From: Methanocorpusculum sp.
GTDB lineage: Archaea; Halobacteriota; Methanomicrobia; Methanomicrobiales; Methanocorpusculaceae
Assembly: GCA_029987395.1 (NCBI GenBank)
Contig: DALTVX010000026.1
Span: 1 to 6,384, forward strand
DNA length: 6,384 bases
Reading direction: 5' to 3'
Shown: positions 1 to 6,000 of the stretch, piece after piece
How positions within the stretch are numbered: position 1 is the stretch's first letter
Layout of the letters: every line of letters starts with the position of its first letter
Position numbers and translations under genes: made by a program
Notes under the pieces: model-generated
The model's database searches: none
The model's input: only the letters and a program-made list of their open reading frames with translations
What the model was told of the DNA's origin: nothing

Positions 1-19
1 TCGAGTTAAATTCAAACAT
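1..19 (-). CDS. Start of next riboflavin-operon gene, possibly ribB/ribBA (partial)
   Basis: Only six codons are visible. An ATG at 19-17 lies two bases after the ribE stop, and the frame reads MFEFNS before the window ends. An AGGA at 31-28, inside the end of ribE, is 8 bases ahead of the ATG, a good ribosome-binding spacing. The short peptide resembles the usual N-terminus of RibB/RibBA (3,4-dihydroxy-2-butanone-4-phosphate synthase), which often begins with Met, a few residues and then Phe-Asn-(Ser/Thr)-Ile-Glu-Glu. The ribE-ribBA order is also common in bacterial riboflavin operons. That a gene starts here is fairly well supported by position and binding site; its identity rests on six residues and is an inference. 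Confidence 0.4.
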
Positions 20-21
20 AG

Positions 22-672
22 CTAAAATCCTGCTTTGGTGAGGTAGTCCTCGGTTATGACGCACTTCTGCTGATCTTTATTCTGCATTCGGGTCATGAAC
101 CGTTCAATATATTTTCCGATCATATCACATTCCAGATTTACAGATTCGCCTTGTGTTTTCGAGAGGAGGGTCGTCGATTTCTCGGTATGTGGGATGATCG
201 CTACAGAAAATGAATCCGCATTCACCGATGCCACGGTTAGGCTGATACCGTCCACCGCGATGGATCCTTTTTCGATGATGTACTTCATGATATCGGGACC
301 CGCTGAAAAAGTGATCCAGACGGTCCGATCATCTCGGCGGATCGTCGAGATCGTCCCGGTACCGTCAACATGGCCGGTGACTATATGCCCGCCGAAACGA
401 CCGTTTGATGACATTGCACGCTCAAGATTCACATTGCTTCCGGGTTTTAGTGCGCCAAGAGATGTACGGGCGAGCGTTTCACTTGTTGTGTCTGCATCGA
501 AATTTTGACTGGTGAGTCCGCTTACCGTAAGACAGACCCCGTTCACTGCAACACTGTCCCCCATATGCAGGTCTTCAAAAACCCTGCTTCCTTGGATGGA
601 AAGTACCGAAGAGTTCTGACCTTTTTTTATTTTTGTCACTGTTCCAATCTCTTCTATGATGCCGGTAAACAT
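22..672 (-). CDS. ribE: Riboflavin synthase, alpha chain (bacterial type)
   Basis: This enzyme makes riboflavin by dismutation of two molecules of 6,7-dimethyl-8-ribityllumazine, the last step of riboflavin synthesis in the cytoplasm. The 216-residue protein has the two lumazine-binding repeats of the trimeric bacterial family: MFTGIIEEIG at residues 1-10, VNGVCLTV at 43-50, GRFGGHIVTGHVDG at 91-104, VDGISLTV at 140-147 and ECDMIGKYIERF at 181-192. Residues matching the known E. coli active site are present: Phe2, Cys47, His101, Ser144 and Asp183. The length is normal for the family and the gene looks intact. The ATG at 672 is the family's usual start and has an AGGAG (686-682) nine bases upstream. 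It heads its own transcript, with another gene starting right after it. Many archaea use an unrelated riboflavin synthase (RibC type, as in Methanocaldococcus), so this copy suggests acquisition from bacteria. Confidence 0.97.
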   Translation of the reverse strand: MFTGIIEEIGTVTKIKKGQNSSVLSIQGSRVFEDLHMGDSVAVNGVCLTVSGLTSQNFDADTTSETLARTSLGALKPGSNVNLERAMSSNGRFGGHIVTGHVDGTGTISTIRRDDRTVWITFSAGPDIMKYIIEKGSIAVDGISLTVASVNADSFSVAIIPHTEKSTTLLSKTQGESVNLECDMIGKYIERFMTRMQNKDQQKCVITEDYLTKAGF

Positions 673-681
673 GATCGATGA

Positions 682-686
682 CTCCT
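682..686 (-). promoter_or_regulatory. Ribosome binding site of ribE
   Basis: The minus strand reads AGGAG here, nine bases ahead of the ribE ATG at 672-670. It confirms this start and shows that ribE has a leader, unlike the neighbouring ilvD and dehydrogenase genes, which show no such site. Confidence 0.75.
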
Positions 687-689
687 GAG

Positions 690-706
690 CAGGTTGAACT
701 AACCTG
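690..706. promoter_or_regulatory. Inverted repeat at the predicted ribE transcription start (candidate operator)
   Basis: CAGGTT and AACCTG form a perfect 6-base inverted repeat around a 5-base spacer. It lies between the TATA box (734-728) and the ribE ribosome binding site, and covers the place where transcription should begin (about 704-705). A repressor bound here would block initiation; alternatively it could form a small hairpin at the 5' end of the mRNA. Archaeal riboflavin genes are known to be controlled in some lineages by RbkR, a regulator fused to riboflavin kinase. I cannot say whether this repeat matches its sites. Confidence 0.35.
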
Positions 707-727
707 ATTACCTATTCGACCCGTACC

Positions 728-736
728 TATATAATT
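728..736 (-). promoter_or_regulatory. TATA box (box A) of the ribE operon
   Basis: The minus strand reads AATTATATA, a close match to the archaeal box A. With the usual distance of about 26-27 bases from its centre, transcription would begin near 704-705. That gives a leader of about 32 bases carrying the AGGAG ribosome binding site. The surrounding 203-base gap otherwise holds only the terminator region of ilvD. Confidence 0.6.
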
Positions 737-817
737 ATTATCGAGTTTGAGTTTCAAATCAAAAATGAGTTGTGCGTGTTTTTAGATACTACAGAAAGAC
801 AGATATTCACCATTGAT

Positions 818-875
818 AAAAAAAATAAAATTGTCCTTCAATGGGAAAAACTCATCGACAACAAAAATAAAAAAA
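818..875 (-). terminator. Tandem T-run terminator of ilvD
   Basis: Directly after the ilvD stop codon (878-876) the minus strand reads seven T, one A and five T (875-863). A second block of four T, one A and eight T follows at 830-818. Archaeal RNA polymerase is known to terminate at U-runs without needing a strong hairpin, and tandem runs of this kind are typical gene ends. No convincing stem precedes either run. The region separates ilvD from the ribE promoter. Confidence 0.65.
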
Positions 876-2519
876 TTATTCGGACACGGCGCCTGTGTCG
901 GCCTGGCCGGCATATCGCGCATAACGTGCAAGAACGCCTTTTAGTTGACGCTCTTTTGGCACCCACTCACTTCTTCTCTTGGTGAGTTCAGCCTCACTGA
1001 CGAGAAGATCCAGCCTCTGTTCATATAGGTCGATCGAGATGATATCGCCTTCACGGACCAATCCGATCGGACCTCCGGCTTTTGCTTCGGGAGCGACATG
1101 CCCGATGCATGGACCACGTGTTCCTCCGGAAAACCGCCCATCCGTCACGAGAGCTACCTGCGTATAGCCTAGCCCCATCAATGCCGAGGTGGGGGCAAGC
1201 ATCTCCGGCATCCCAGGTCCGCCTTTTGGCCCCTCATATCTGATAACGACCACATCGCCTTCCACGATCTTTCCCATGAGGATCGCGTCCATCGCCTCAT
1301 TTTCTCCATCAAAGACGCGTGCCGGCCCTTCATGCTTCCACATCGAATCGATCACTGCCGCCGATTTGATCACCGATCCGTTCGGCGCAAGAGAACCTTT
1401 CAGGATCTTCAGCCCCCCTGCACTGTGAACTGCATTTTTCATACTGTGGATCACATTCTCATCCACATACTTGACACCATCTGCGATCTCGTACACCGTT
1501 TTTCCCGACACCGTCATTCGGTCAACAAGATGGGGTCTGATCTGCTTGAACACAGCCGGGATCCCGCCTGAATGATATAACGTCTGCATGGAGTGAGGAC
1601 CTCCCGGCTGCATGGAGCAGATATGCGGAACGATCGCTCCCATCTCAGTAAAATCATCAAGGGTCAATGGAACTCCCGCCTCCTGAGCGATCGCCATCAG
1701 GTGAAGAACGGTGTTTGTCGACCCGCCAAGAGCCATATCTATAGCGATAGCATTTTTGAGCGACTCTTTGGTAATGATATCGCAGGGCTTGATATCTTCG
1801 CGAATCAATTCGACGACCCGAACACCGCTTTCGTACGCCATACGAAGTTTAGCAGAGTCCACCGCGGGGATCGCCGCACAGCCCGGTAATGACATGCCCA
1901 TCGCCTCCGTCATGCATGCCATGGTGTTTGCTGTGTATAGCCCCTGGCAACTCCCACAACCGGGCATAGCTGCGGCCTCCAGCTCATGGAGTTCCTCTTC
2001 GGTCATCTTATGTGCCGCGACCTTTCCGACCCCTTCAAAAATATCAGTAAGAGAAAGTTCACAGCCTTGGTGATGTCCTGGAAGCATGTTCCCTCCTGTG
2101 ATAACGATCGCCGGAATATTGCATCGTGCCGCTGCCATAAGCATCCCGGGCACGATCTTGTCACAGGTGCATATACAGACAAGAGCATCGAACCGGTGTG
2201 CCTGGATCATCAGTTCAACGGAATCCGCGATGTTTTCACGGGAAGCAAGGGAATATCGCATGCCTTCATGCCCCATGGCGATCCCATCACAGATACCTAT
2301 CGTGTTGAACTCAAAAGCGGTACCTCCACCGGCAGCGACTCCTTCTCTAACGCGTTCGGCGACCATTCGAAGATGGGTGTGTCCCGGAACGATGGTGTTC
2401 CACGAGTTGGCGATACCGATAAAGGGTTTTTCCATCTCCTTATCCGATATTCCAAGTGAGCGTATGAGAGACCTGTTTGGCGCTCTGGTGTATCCTGATT
2501 TCACATCGTCGCTTCGCAT
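876..2519 (-). CDS. ilvD: Dihydroxy-acid dehydratase
   Basis: IlvD dehydrates 2,3-dihydroxy-isovalerate and 2,3-dihydroxy-3-methylvalerate to the 2-keto acids that lead to valine, isoleucine, leucine and pantothenate. The 547-residue protein is full length and matches the IlvD/Edd family throughout. The iron-sulfur cluster cysteines are in TCDK (Cys119, followed by Asp120 and Lys121, the lysine often carbamylated in relatives) and GCGSCQG (Cys188 and Cys191). The magnesium-binding DGIAMGH begins at Asp78, and the catalytic serine is in GRFSGG (Ser464). The first motif reads VPGH, as in the oxygen-sensitive E. coli enzyme, rather than the PCN-type of the [2Fe-2S] enzymes; this suits an anaerobe. 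I chose the ATG at 2519: homologues start with M-x-S-D-x-V-K, and the TATA box at 2557-2549 would start transcription near 2526, downstream of the other in-frame ATG at 2534. No ribosome binding site is visible. Confidence 0.97.
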   Translation of the reverse strand: MRSDDVKSGYTRAPNRSLIRSLGISDKEMEKPFIGIANSWNTIVPGHTHLRMVAERVREGVAAGGGTAFEFNTIGICDGIAMGHEGMRYSLASRENIADSVELMIQAHRFDALVCICTCDKIVPGMLMAAARCNIPAIVITGGNMLPGHHQGCELSLTDIFEGVGKVAAHKMTEEELHELEAAAMPGCGSCQGLYTANTMACMTEAMGMSLPGCAAIPAVDSAKLRMAYESGVRVVELIREDIKPCDIITKESLKNAIAIDMALGGSTNTVLHLMAIAQEAGVPLTLDDFTEMGAIVPHICSMQPGGPHSMQTLYHSGGIPAVFKQIRPHLVDRMTVSGKTVYEIADGVKYVDENVIHSMKNAVHSAGGLKILKGSLAPNGSVIKSAAVIDSMWKHEGPARVFDGENEAMDAILMGKIVEGDVVVIRYEGPKGGPGMPEMLAPTSALMGLGYTQVALVTDGRFSGGTRGPCIGHVAPEAKAGGPIGLVREGDIISIDLYEQRLDLLVSEAELTKRRSEWVPKERQLKGVLARYARYAGQADTGAVSE

Positions 2520-2548
2520 CTGAATCAGGTACATGAAGGTAATGAGCG

Positions 2549-2557
2549 ATAATAAAA
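2549..2557 (-). promoter_or_regulatory. Candidate TATA box of ilvD
   Basis: The minus strand reads TTTTATTAT. Its centre is about 34 bases from the ATG at 2519, so transcription would begin near 2526 and leave a leader of about seven bases. This agrees with the lack of a ribosome binding site, and it excludes the in-frame ATG at 2534, which would lie upstream of the transcript. Confidence 0.45.
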
Positions 2558-2603
2558 CAAGCGGCTGAAAATTACTCCAATATCCAGATCATGATTTGTC
2601 GCC

Positions 2604-2613
2604 ATCATTAAAC
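2604..2613 (+). promoter_or_regulatory. Weak candidate TATA box of the mdh-polB transcript
   Basis: The sequence CATTAAA within this stretch is the best AT-rich match at the right distance: its centre is about 30 bases from the ATG at 2639, so transcription would begin at or within a few bases of the start codon. No ribosome binding site precedes that ATG, which fits a leaderless mRNA. The match to box A is poor and the call is tentative. Confidence 0.25.
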
Positions 2614-2638
2614 CCGACCAAAACCAATACAACATCAG

Positions 2639-3490
2639 ATGACTACAGTTGCATGCCTTGGAGTGGGTAGAATAGGCGGAGAAGTTGCATTCGTTTCTGC
2701 CCTTAGAAAATTTGCCGATGAACTCGTCCTGTTTGATATCAGTGAACCACTGCAACATGCGCAAAAACTCGATATAATACACGGGATGGACATTCCCGTA
2801 TCCACAGATACCGCTGATCTCAAAGACGCCGACTACTGCATATTATCGGCCGGGTACTCACGTTCTCCAGATATCAAGACACGTGCCGAGCTGTTTGATA
2901 GAAACCTCCCGATCGCAAAGGAGTCCGCAGAACTCCTCAAAGGATTTTCAGGAAAACTCATCGTCGTCACAAACCCGATGGACGTCTTCACCTGGTACTT
3001 TGCAAAACACACTGACCTTGATGAAGGACAGGTCATAGGGTTTGGCGGTCTGCTTGACAGCAGGAGATTCAACGTTGCTCTTCGGTCGATGGGGGTCGAT
3101 GGGGAGTCTCAAGTCCTTGGTGAACATGGAGAACATCAGGTCCCGCTCTTTTCTCATCTGGATATTGAGGTCCCCATTGCGGTTCGCGAAGAGATCCTGA
3201 TCGGCCTTCGAAGCTCTTCGATGCCGGTCATCAAAGGGAAGGGAGGAACCGTGTTCGGCCCCGCATACCACATCGTCTCGATGATGGAAAAGATAGAGAA
3301 GGGAAAAAAGATCACCTGTTCTCTTCCGGCAAACGGCGCTTACGGCATCGATGGATGTTCGATCGGGCTGCCGGCAGTCGTCACAAAGAATGGTGCGAAG
3401 ATCGATGAAAGCCTCAAATTCGACCCATGGGAGTCGGAAAAACTTCTTGAAGCCGCAGAATACTTAAAGGGGCTTTGCAGGAGAGTTTGA
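2639..3490 (+). CDS. mdh: Malate dehydrogenase (malate/lactate dehydrogenase family)
   Basis: This is a soluble NAD(P)-dependent 2-hydroxyacid dehydrogenase, probably interconverting malate and oxaloacetate in the partial TCA pathway of methanogens. The N-terminal Rossmann fold has GVGRIGG (residues 8-14) and an acidic Asp33 at the end of strand 2, which favours NAD over NADP. Catalytic positions of the family are present: Arg75 (the place that selects malate over lactate), Arg82, Asn112 in TNP, Asp140 and Arg143 in DSRRF, and His163 in GEHGEH. At 283 residues it is shorter than the usual 300-330, mainly between strand 2 and the active-site loop. That loop has one residue more than usual between Arg75 and Arg82, and the normal GEHGDS is GEHGEH, so substrate choice is less certain than the family. 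The ATG has no ribosome binding site and is probably leaderless. The stop overlaps the polB start. Confidence 0.85.
   Translation: MTTVACLGVGRIGGEVAFVSALRKFADELVLFDISEPLQHAQKLDIIHGMDIPVSTDTADLKDADYCILSAGYSRSPDIKTRAELFDRNLPIAKESAELLKGFSGKLIVVTNPMDVFTWYFAKHTDLDEGQVIGFGGLLDSRRFNVALRSMGVDGESQVLGEHGEHQVPLFSHLDIEVPIAVREEILIGLRSSSMPVIKGKGGTVFGPAYHIVSMMEKIEKGKKITCSLPANGAYGIDGCSIGLPAVVTKNGAKIDESLKFDPWESEKLLEAAEYLKGLCRRV
3479..3483 (+). promoter_or_regulatory. Ribosome binding site of polB inside the end of mdh
   Basis: AGGAG lies six bases ahead of the ATG at 3490, within the last codons of mdh. It decides the polB start: the upstream in-frame TTG at 3475 would overlap the site itself and has no binding site of its own. 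Confidence 0.75.
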
Positions 3491-5880
3491 TGGAGATCGC
3501 CATCAATCAGGCCGAATACTCAAATGCTCCCGGAGGACCGGTGGTCCACATATTTGGACGCGAAGCCGACGGGACACCTCACCAGCTAAAGATCACCGGT
3601 TTTCGCCCCTACTTCTGGGTCCGTGAAAGTGAGGCAGACAAACCCCACCCTGAAAATATCGAGATAACACAGGACCGCGGGGTATCGATCAAAGGAGAAC
3701 CTCTTCGCCGCATCTACACCGAAAAACCCGGGGACGTTCGAAACACCAGAGAAAGTTACCATCATTTCGAGGCTGACATTCCGTTTGCCACACGGTTCCT
3801 TATCGACACAGGGCTCACAGGAGGACTCTTTGCACCTTCTGAAGAGTGCACCTTCACGGAAGTCTCTCCTGCCACCGTCATCTCCCGACCAAGGGTCTGC
3901 ATGTGTGACATCGAGTGTGAGGACAGAAACGGATTTCCGGAACCGCAACGAGATCCGATAACCTGCGTCACCTGTCACGACTCCTTCGATGACGAGTATA
4001 CGACCTTCGTATTGAATGGAAAAACCAAAGGCGATTTTTCCAAAGCAGCACCACTTGCCAGCGGATGTTTCTCAGAAAACCATATCATCCTCGATTATGA
4101 TACAGAGCGTGATCTCTTCACCGGTTTCATCAACTACATTCAGGAAAAGGATCCTGACATTCTATCCGGTTGGAACTTCATCGACTTTGATGCGGACTAT
4201 ATCCTCAAACGTGCAGAGACCCTTGGGTTCAGGACCGAGGTCTTTGCCCGCATGTCGGGAATGACCGAGAGAAACGCGATGCGTGGACGGGTCATCTTCG
4301 ATCTTCTCGCCGCATACAAGAAGATGCAGGGAAGTCAGAAGGAGTCATATCGTCTGGACGCCGTCGCAGATGATGAACTTGGGGAGACCAAAGTCAGATA
4401 CACCGGAACGCTTGGCGATCTCTGGGACAATGACCCGATAAAGATGGTCGAGTACAACTACAAGGATGTTGAGCTGTGTGTCGGGATCAACAGAAAAAGC
4501 AACATCATCGAGTTCTATCAGGAGGTTGCCAGATATGTCGGCTGTCCACTGGACAAGACACTGAACTCCTCGAATGTCATCGACATCTACATTCTCAGAA
4601 AATCTTTCGGCAAATTCATCCTGCCGTCCAAAGGAAATGCAAGCGGGGAGGAGTTTGAAGGGGCGACCGTCTTTGCTCCAAGCAAAGGCGTCAGAGAAAA
4701 TGTCATCGTTTTAGATCTGAAGTCCCTGTATCCGATGGCAATGATGACGCTGAACGCGTCACCGGAGACGAAGTCACCCAGCGGCGAGATCCATGCTCCA
4801 AACGGGATACGGTTCAACAAATCTCCTGACGGGCTCACCCGCTCGATCATCAGCGAACTAATGACCGAACGTGACGAAAAGAAAAAACTCAGGAACAAAT
4901 TCCCGTTCGGATCGGACGAGTACACGCTCTACGATATGCAGCAGAATGTTCTCAAAGTGATCATGAACACCTACTACGGCGTTTCAGGATTCTCGCGGTT
5001 CAGACTGTATGATCGAGATATTGGAGCAGCCGTGACCTCGGTTGGACGTGCGATCATCCAGCACACAAAAGAAGTCATCACCAAACATGGATATGAAGTG
5101 ATCTACGGTGACACGGATTCCTGTTTCGTCCAGATCCCTGCGATATCCCTGGAAGAAACGATGAAGATCGCTCGCGGGATCGAGGAGGAGCTCAACGCAA
5201 GCTATCAGGCGTTTTCAAAGGATACCCTTGGTGCAGATACGAACTATTTCTCGATCAAGTTCGAAAAAATCTATCGGAAATTTTTCCAGGGAGGAGCAAA
5301 GAAACGGTATGCAGGCCACCTCATCTGGAAAGAGGGGCAGGATGTCGATAAGATCGATATCACCGGCTTTGAGATGAAACGGTCCGACTCTGCGCAGATC
5401 ACCCGTGAAGCACAGGAAAGAGTTCTGGAGATGATCTTGAAGGGAAACGGCAAAGCAGATGTGGAAAAATATCTCCCTGAGGTGCTAAACATGTACCGTG
5501 CGGGAAGATCCCCACTTGAAAAGGCAGGGATACCAAGCGGGATAAACAAGTCGTTTGCCGATTATGTCCATCTGGATGCACATGGACGAGGAGCGATATA
5601 CTCAAATCAGCATCTGGAAACTGATTTCAAACGCGGCAGTAAACCCAAACGGCTTTACATCAAGCGGAGTCTTCAGCCGGACAAGTATCCGGATACGGAT
5701 GTGCTCTGCTTTGAATATCCGGATCAGATACCAGAAGGAGCGTTTGAGATCGACTGGGAAACGATGCTCGAGAAAACTCTTCAGGCACCGCTGAACCGCA
5801 TCTTCGATGCACTCGGATGGGACTGGGACGAATTTGATCCAACCAAGTCTAAAAAGACAACGTTGGATATGTTCTTCTAA
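3490..5880 (+). CDS. polB: Family B replicative DNA polymerase (archaeal PolB)
   Basis: This is a 796-residue DNA polymerase with 3'-5' proofreading. The N-terminal domain carries residues matching the uracil-sensing pocket of Pyrococcus PolB: Pro40 (FRPY), Pro80 and Val83 (KPGDV), and Ile97-Phe99 (DIPF). Exonuclease motifs follow: Exo I with Asp140 and Glu142, Exo II with Asn229 and Asp234, Exo III with Tyr322 and Asp326. Polymerase motifs are A (DLKSLYP, 409-415), B (Lys489 to NTYYG, 493-497) and C (YGDTDS, 539-544), then KKRYAG (604-609) and a thumb region. The last eight residues, KTTLDMFF, resemble a PCNA-binding PIP box. No intein interrupts any motif, although archaeal polB genes often carry them there. 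Motif A ends in Met (SLYPM) where most family members have Ser. The start is the ATG at 3490, which overlaps the mdh stop (TGATG) and has AGGAG upstream, so translation is probably coupled to mdh. Confidence 0.97.
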   Translation: MEIAINQAEYSNAPGGPVVHIFGREADGTPHQLKITGFRPYFWVRESEADKPHPENIEITQDRGVSIKGEPLRRIYTEKPGDVRNTRESYHHFEADIPFATRFLIDTGLTGGLFAPSEECTFTEVSPATVISRPRVCMCDIECEDRNGFPEPQRDPITCVTCHDSFDDEYTTFVLNGKTKGDFSKAAPLASGCFSENHIILDYDTERDLFTGFINYIQEKDPDILSGWNFIDFDADYILKRAETLGFRTEVFARMSGMTERNAMRGRVIFDLLAAYKKMQGSQKESYRLDAVADDELGETKVRYTGTLGDLWDNDPIKMVEYNYKDVELCVGINRKSNIIEFYQEVARYVGCPLDKTLNSSNVIDIYILRKSFGKFILPSKGNASGEEFEGATVFAPSKGVRENVIVLDLKSLYPMAMMTLNASPETKSPSGEIHAPNGIRFNKSPDGLTRSIISELMTERDEKKKLRNKFPFGSDEYTLYDMQQNVLKVIMNTYYGVSGFSRFRLYDRDIGAAVTSVGRAIIQHTKEVITKHGYEVIYGDTDSCFVQIPAISLEETMKIARGIEEELNASYQAFSKDTLGADTNYFSIKFEKIYRKFFQGGAKKRYAGHLIWKEGQDVDKIDITGFEMKRSDSAQITREAQERVLEMILKGNGKADVEKYLPEVLNMYRAGRSPLEKAGIPSGINKSFADYVHLDAHGRGAIYSNQHLETDFKRGSKPKRLYIKRSLQPDKYPDTDVLCFEYPDQIPEGAFEIDWETMLEKTLQAPLNRIFDALGWDWDEFDPTKSKKTTLDMFF

Positions 5881-5895
5881 AAAAATACTTTTTTT
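5879..5895. terminator. Symmetrical A7-TAC-T7 terminator between polB and the L10e gene
   Basis: Seven A (which begin within the polB stop codon), TAC and seven T form a perfect inverted repeat with a three-base loop. Both strands therefore show a run of seven T. On the plus strand the run lies nine bases after the polB stop; on the minus strand it could serve as a backup stop for the L10e gene. T-runs are known archaeal termination signals; that this one works both ways is inferred. Confidence 0.6.
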
Positions 5896-5963
5896 GCAAC
5901 ACTGCTGAAAATGTGCAGGCCAGATATCTTTCTAAATTAGTATGTGCTGATAAGCGATTTTTC

Positions 5964-5969
5964 AAAAAA
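5964..5969 (-). terminator. T-run terminator of the L10e gene
   Basis: The minus strand reads six T about 30 bases after the L10e stop codon, with a shorter run of five T at 5998-5994. There is no clear stem. The rest of the 120-base gap between the two converging genes shows no reading frame or RNA that I can support. Confidence 0.5.
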
Positions 5970-6000
5970 GTATCATAAATTGAGAGCTAAAGGAAAAACC

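Noticed and set aside
95..508. A 137-codon open frame on the plus strand opposite ribE
   Set aside because: It lies wholly within the clearly identified ribE, its translation resembles no protein I know, and no ribosome binding site supports it.
673..760. FMN riboswitch upstream of ribE
   Set aside because: The predicted leader is only about 32 bases and shows none of the conserved riboswitch blocks; only a small inverted repeat is present.
770..985. A 71-codon plus-strand frame across the ilvD 3' end
   Set aside because: Its first part is the A-rich terminator region and the rest is antisense to ilvD; no recognisable protein.
1986..2523. Overlapping plus-strand open frames of 157 and 145 codons opposite ilvD
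   Set aside because: ilvD matches its family over the whole stretch; the long antisense frames reflect its codon use.
2588..2595. ATCATGAT palindrome in the ilvD-mdh promoter gap
   Set aside because: Eight bases with no extension on either side is easily expected by chance in AT-rich DNA, and no second copy is seen nearby.
3475..3489. TTG at 3475 as the polB start
   Set aside because: It would lie ahead of and overlap the AGGAG site that is well placed for the ATG at 3490.
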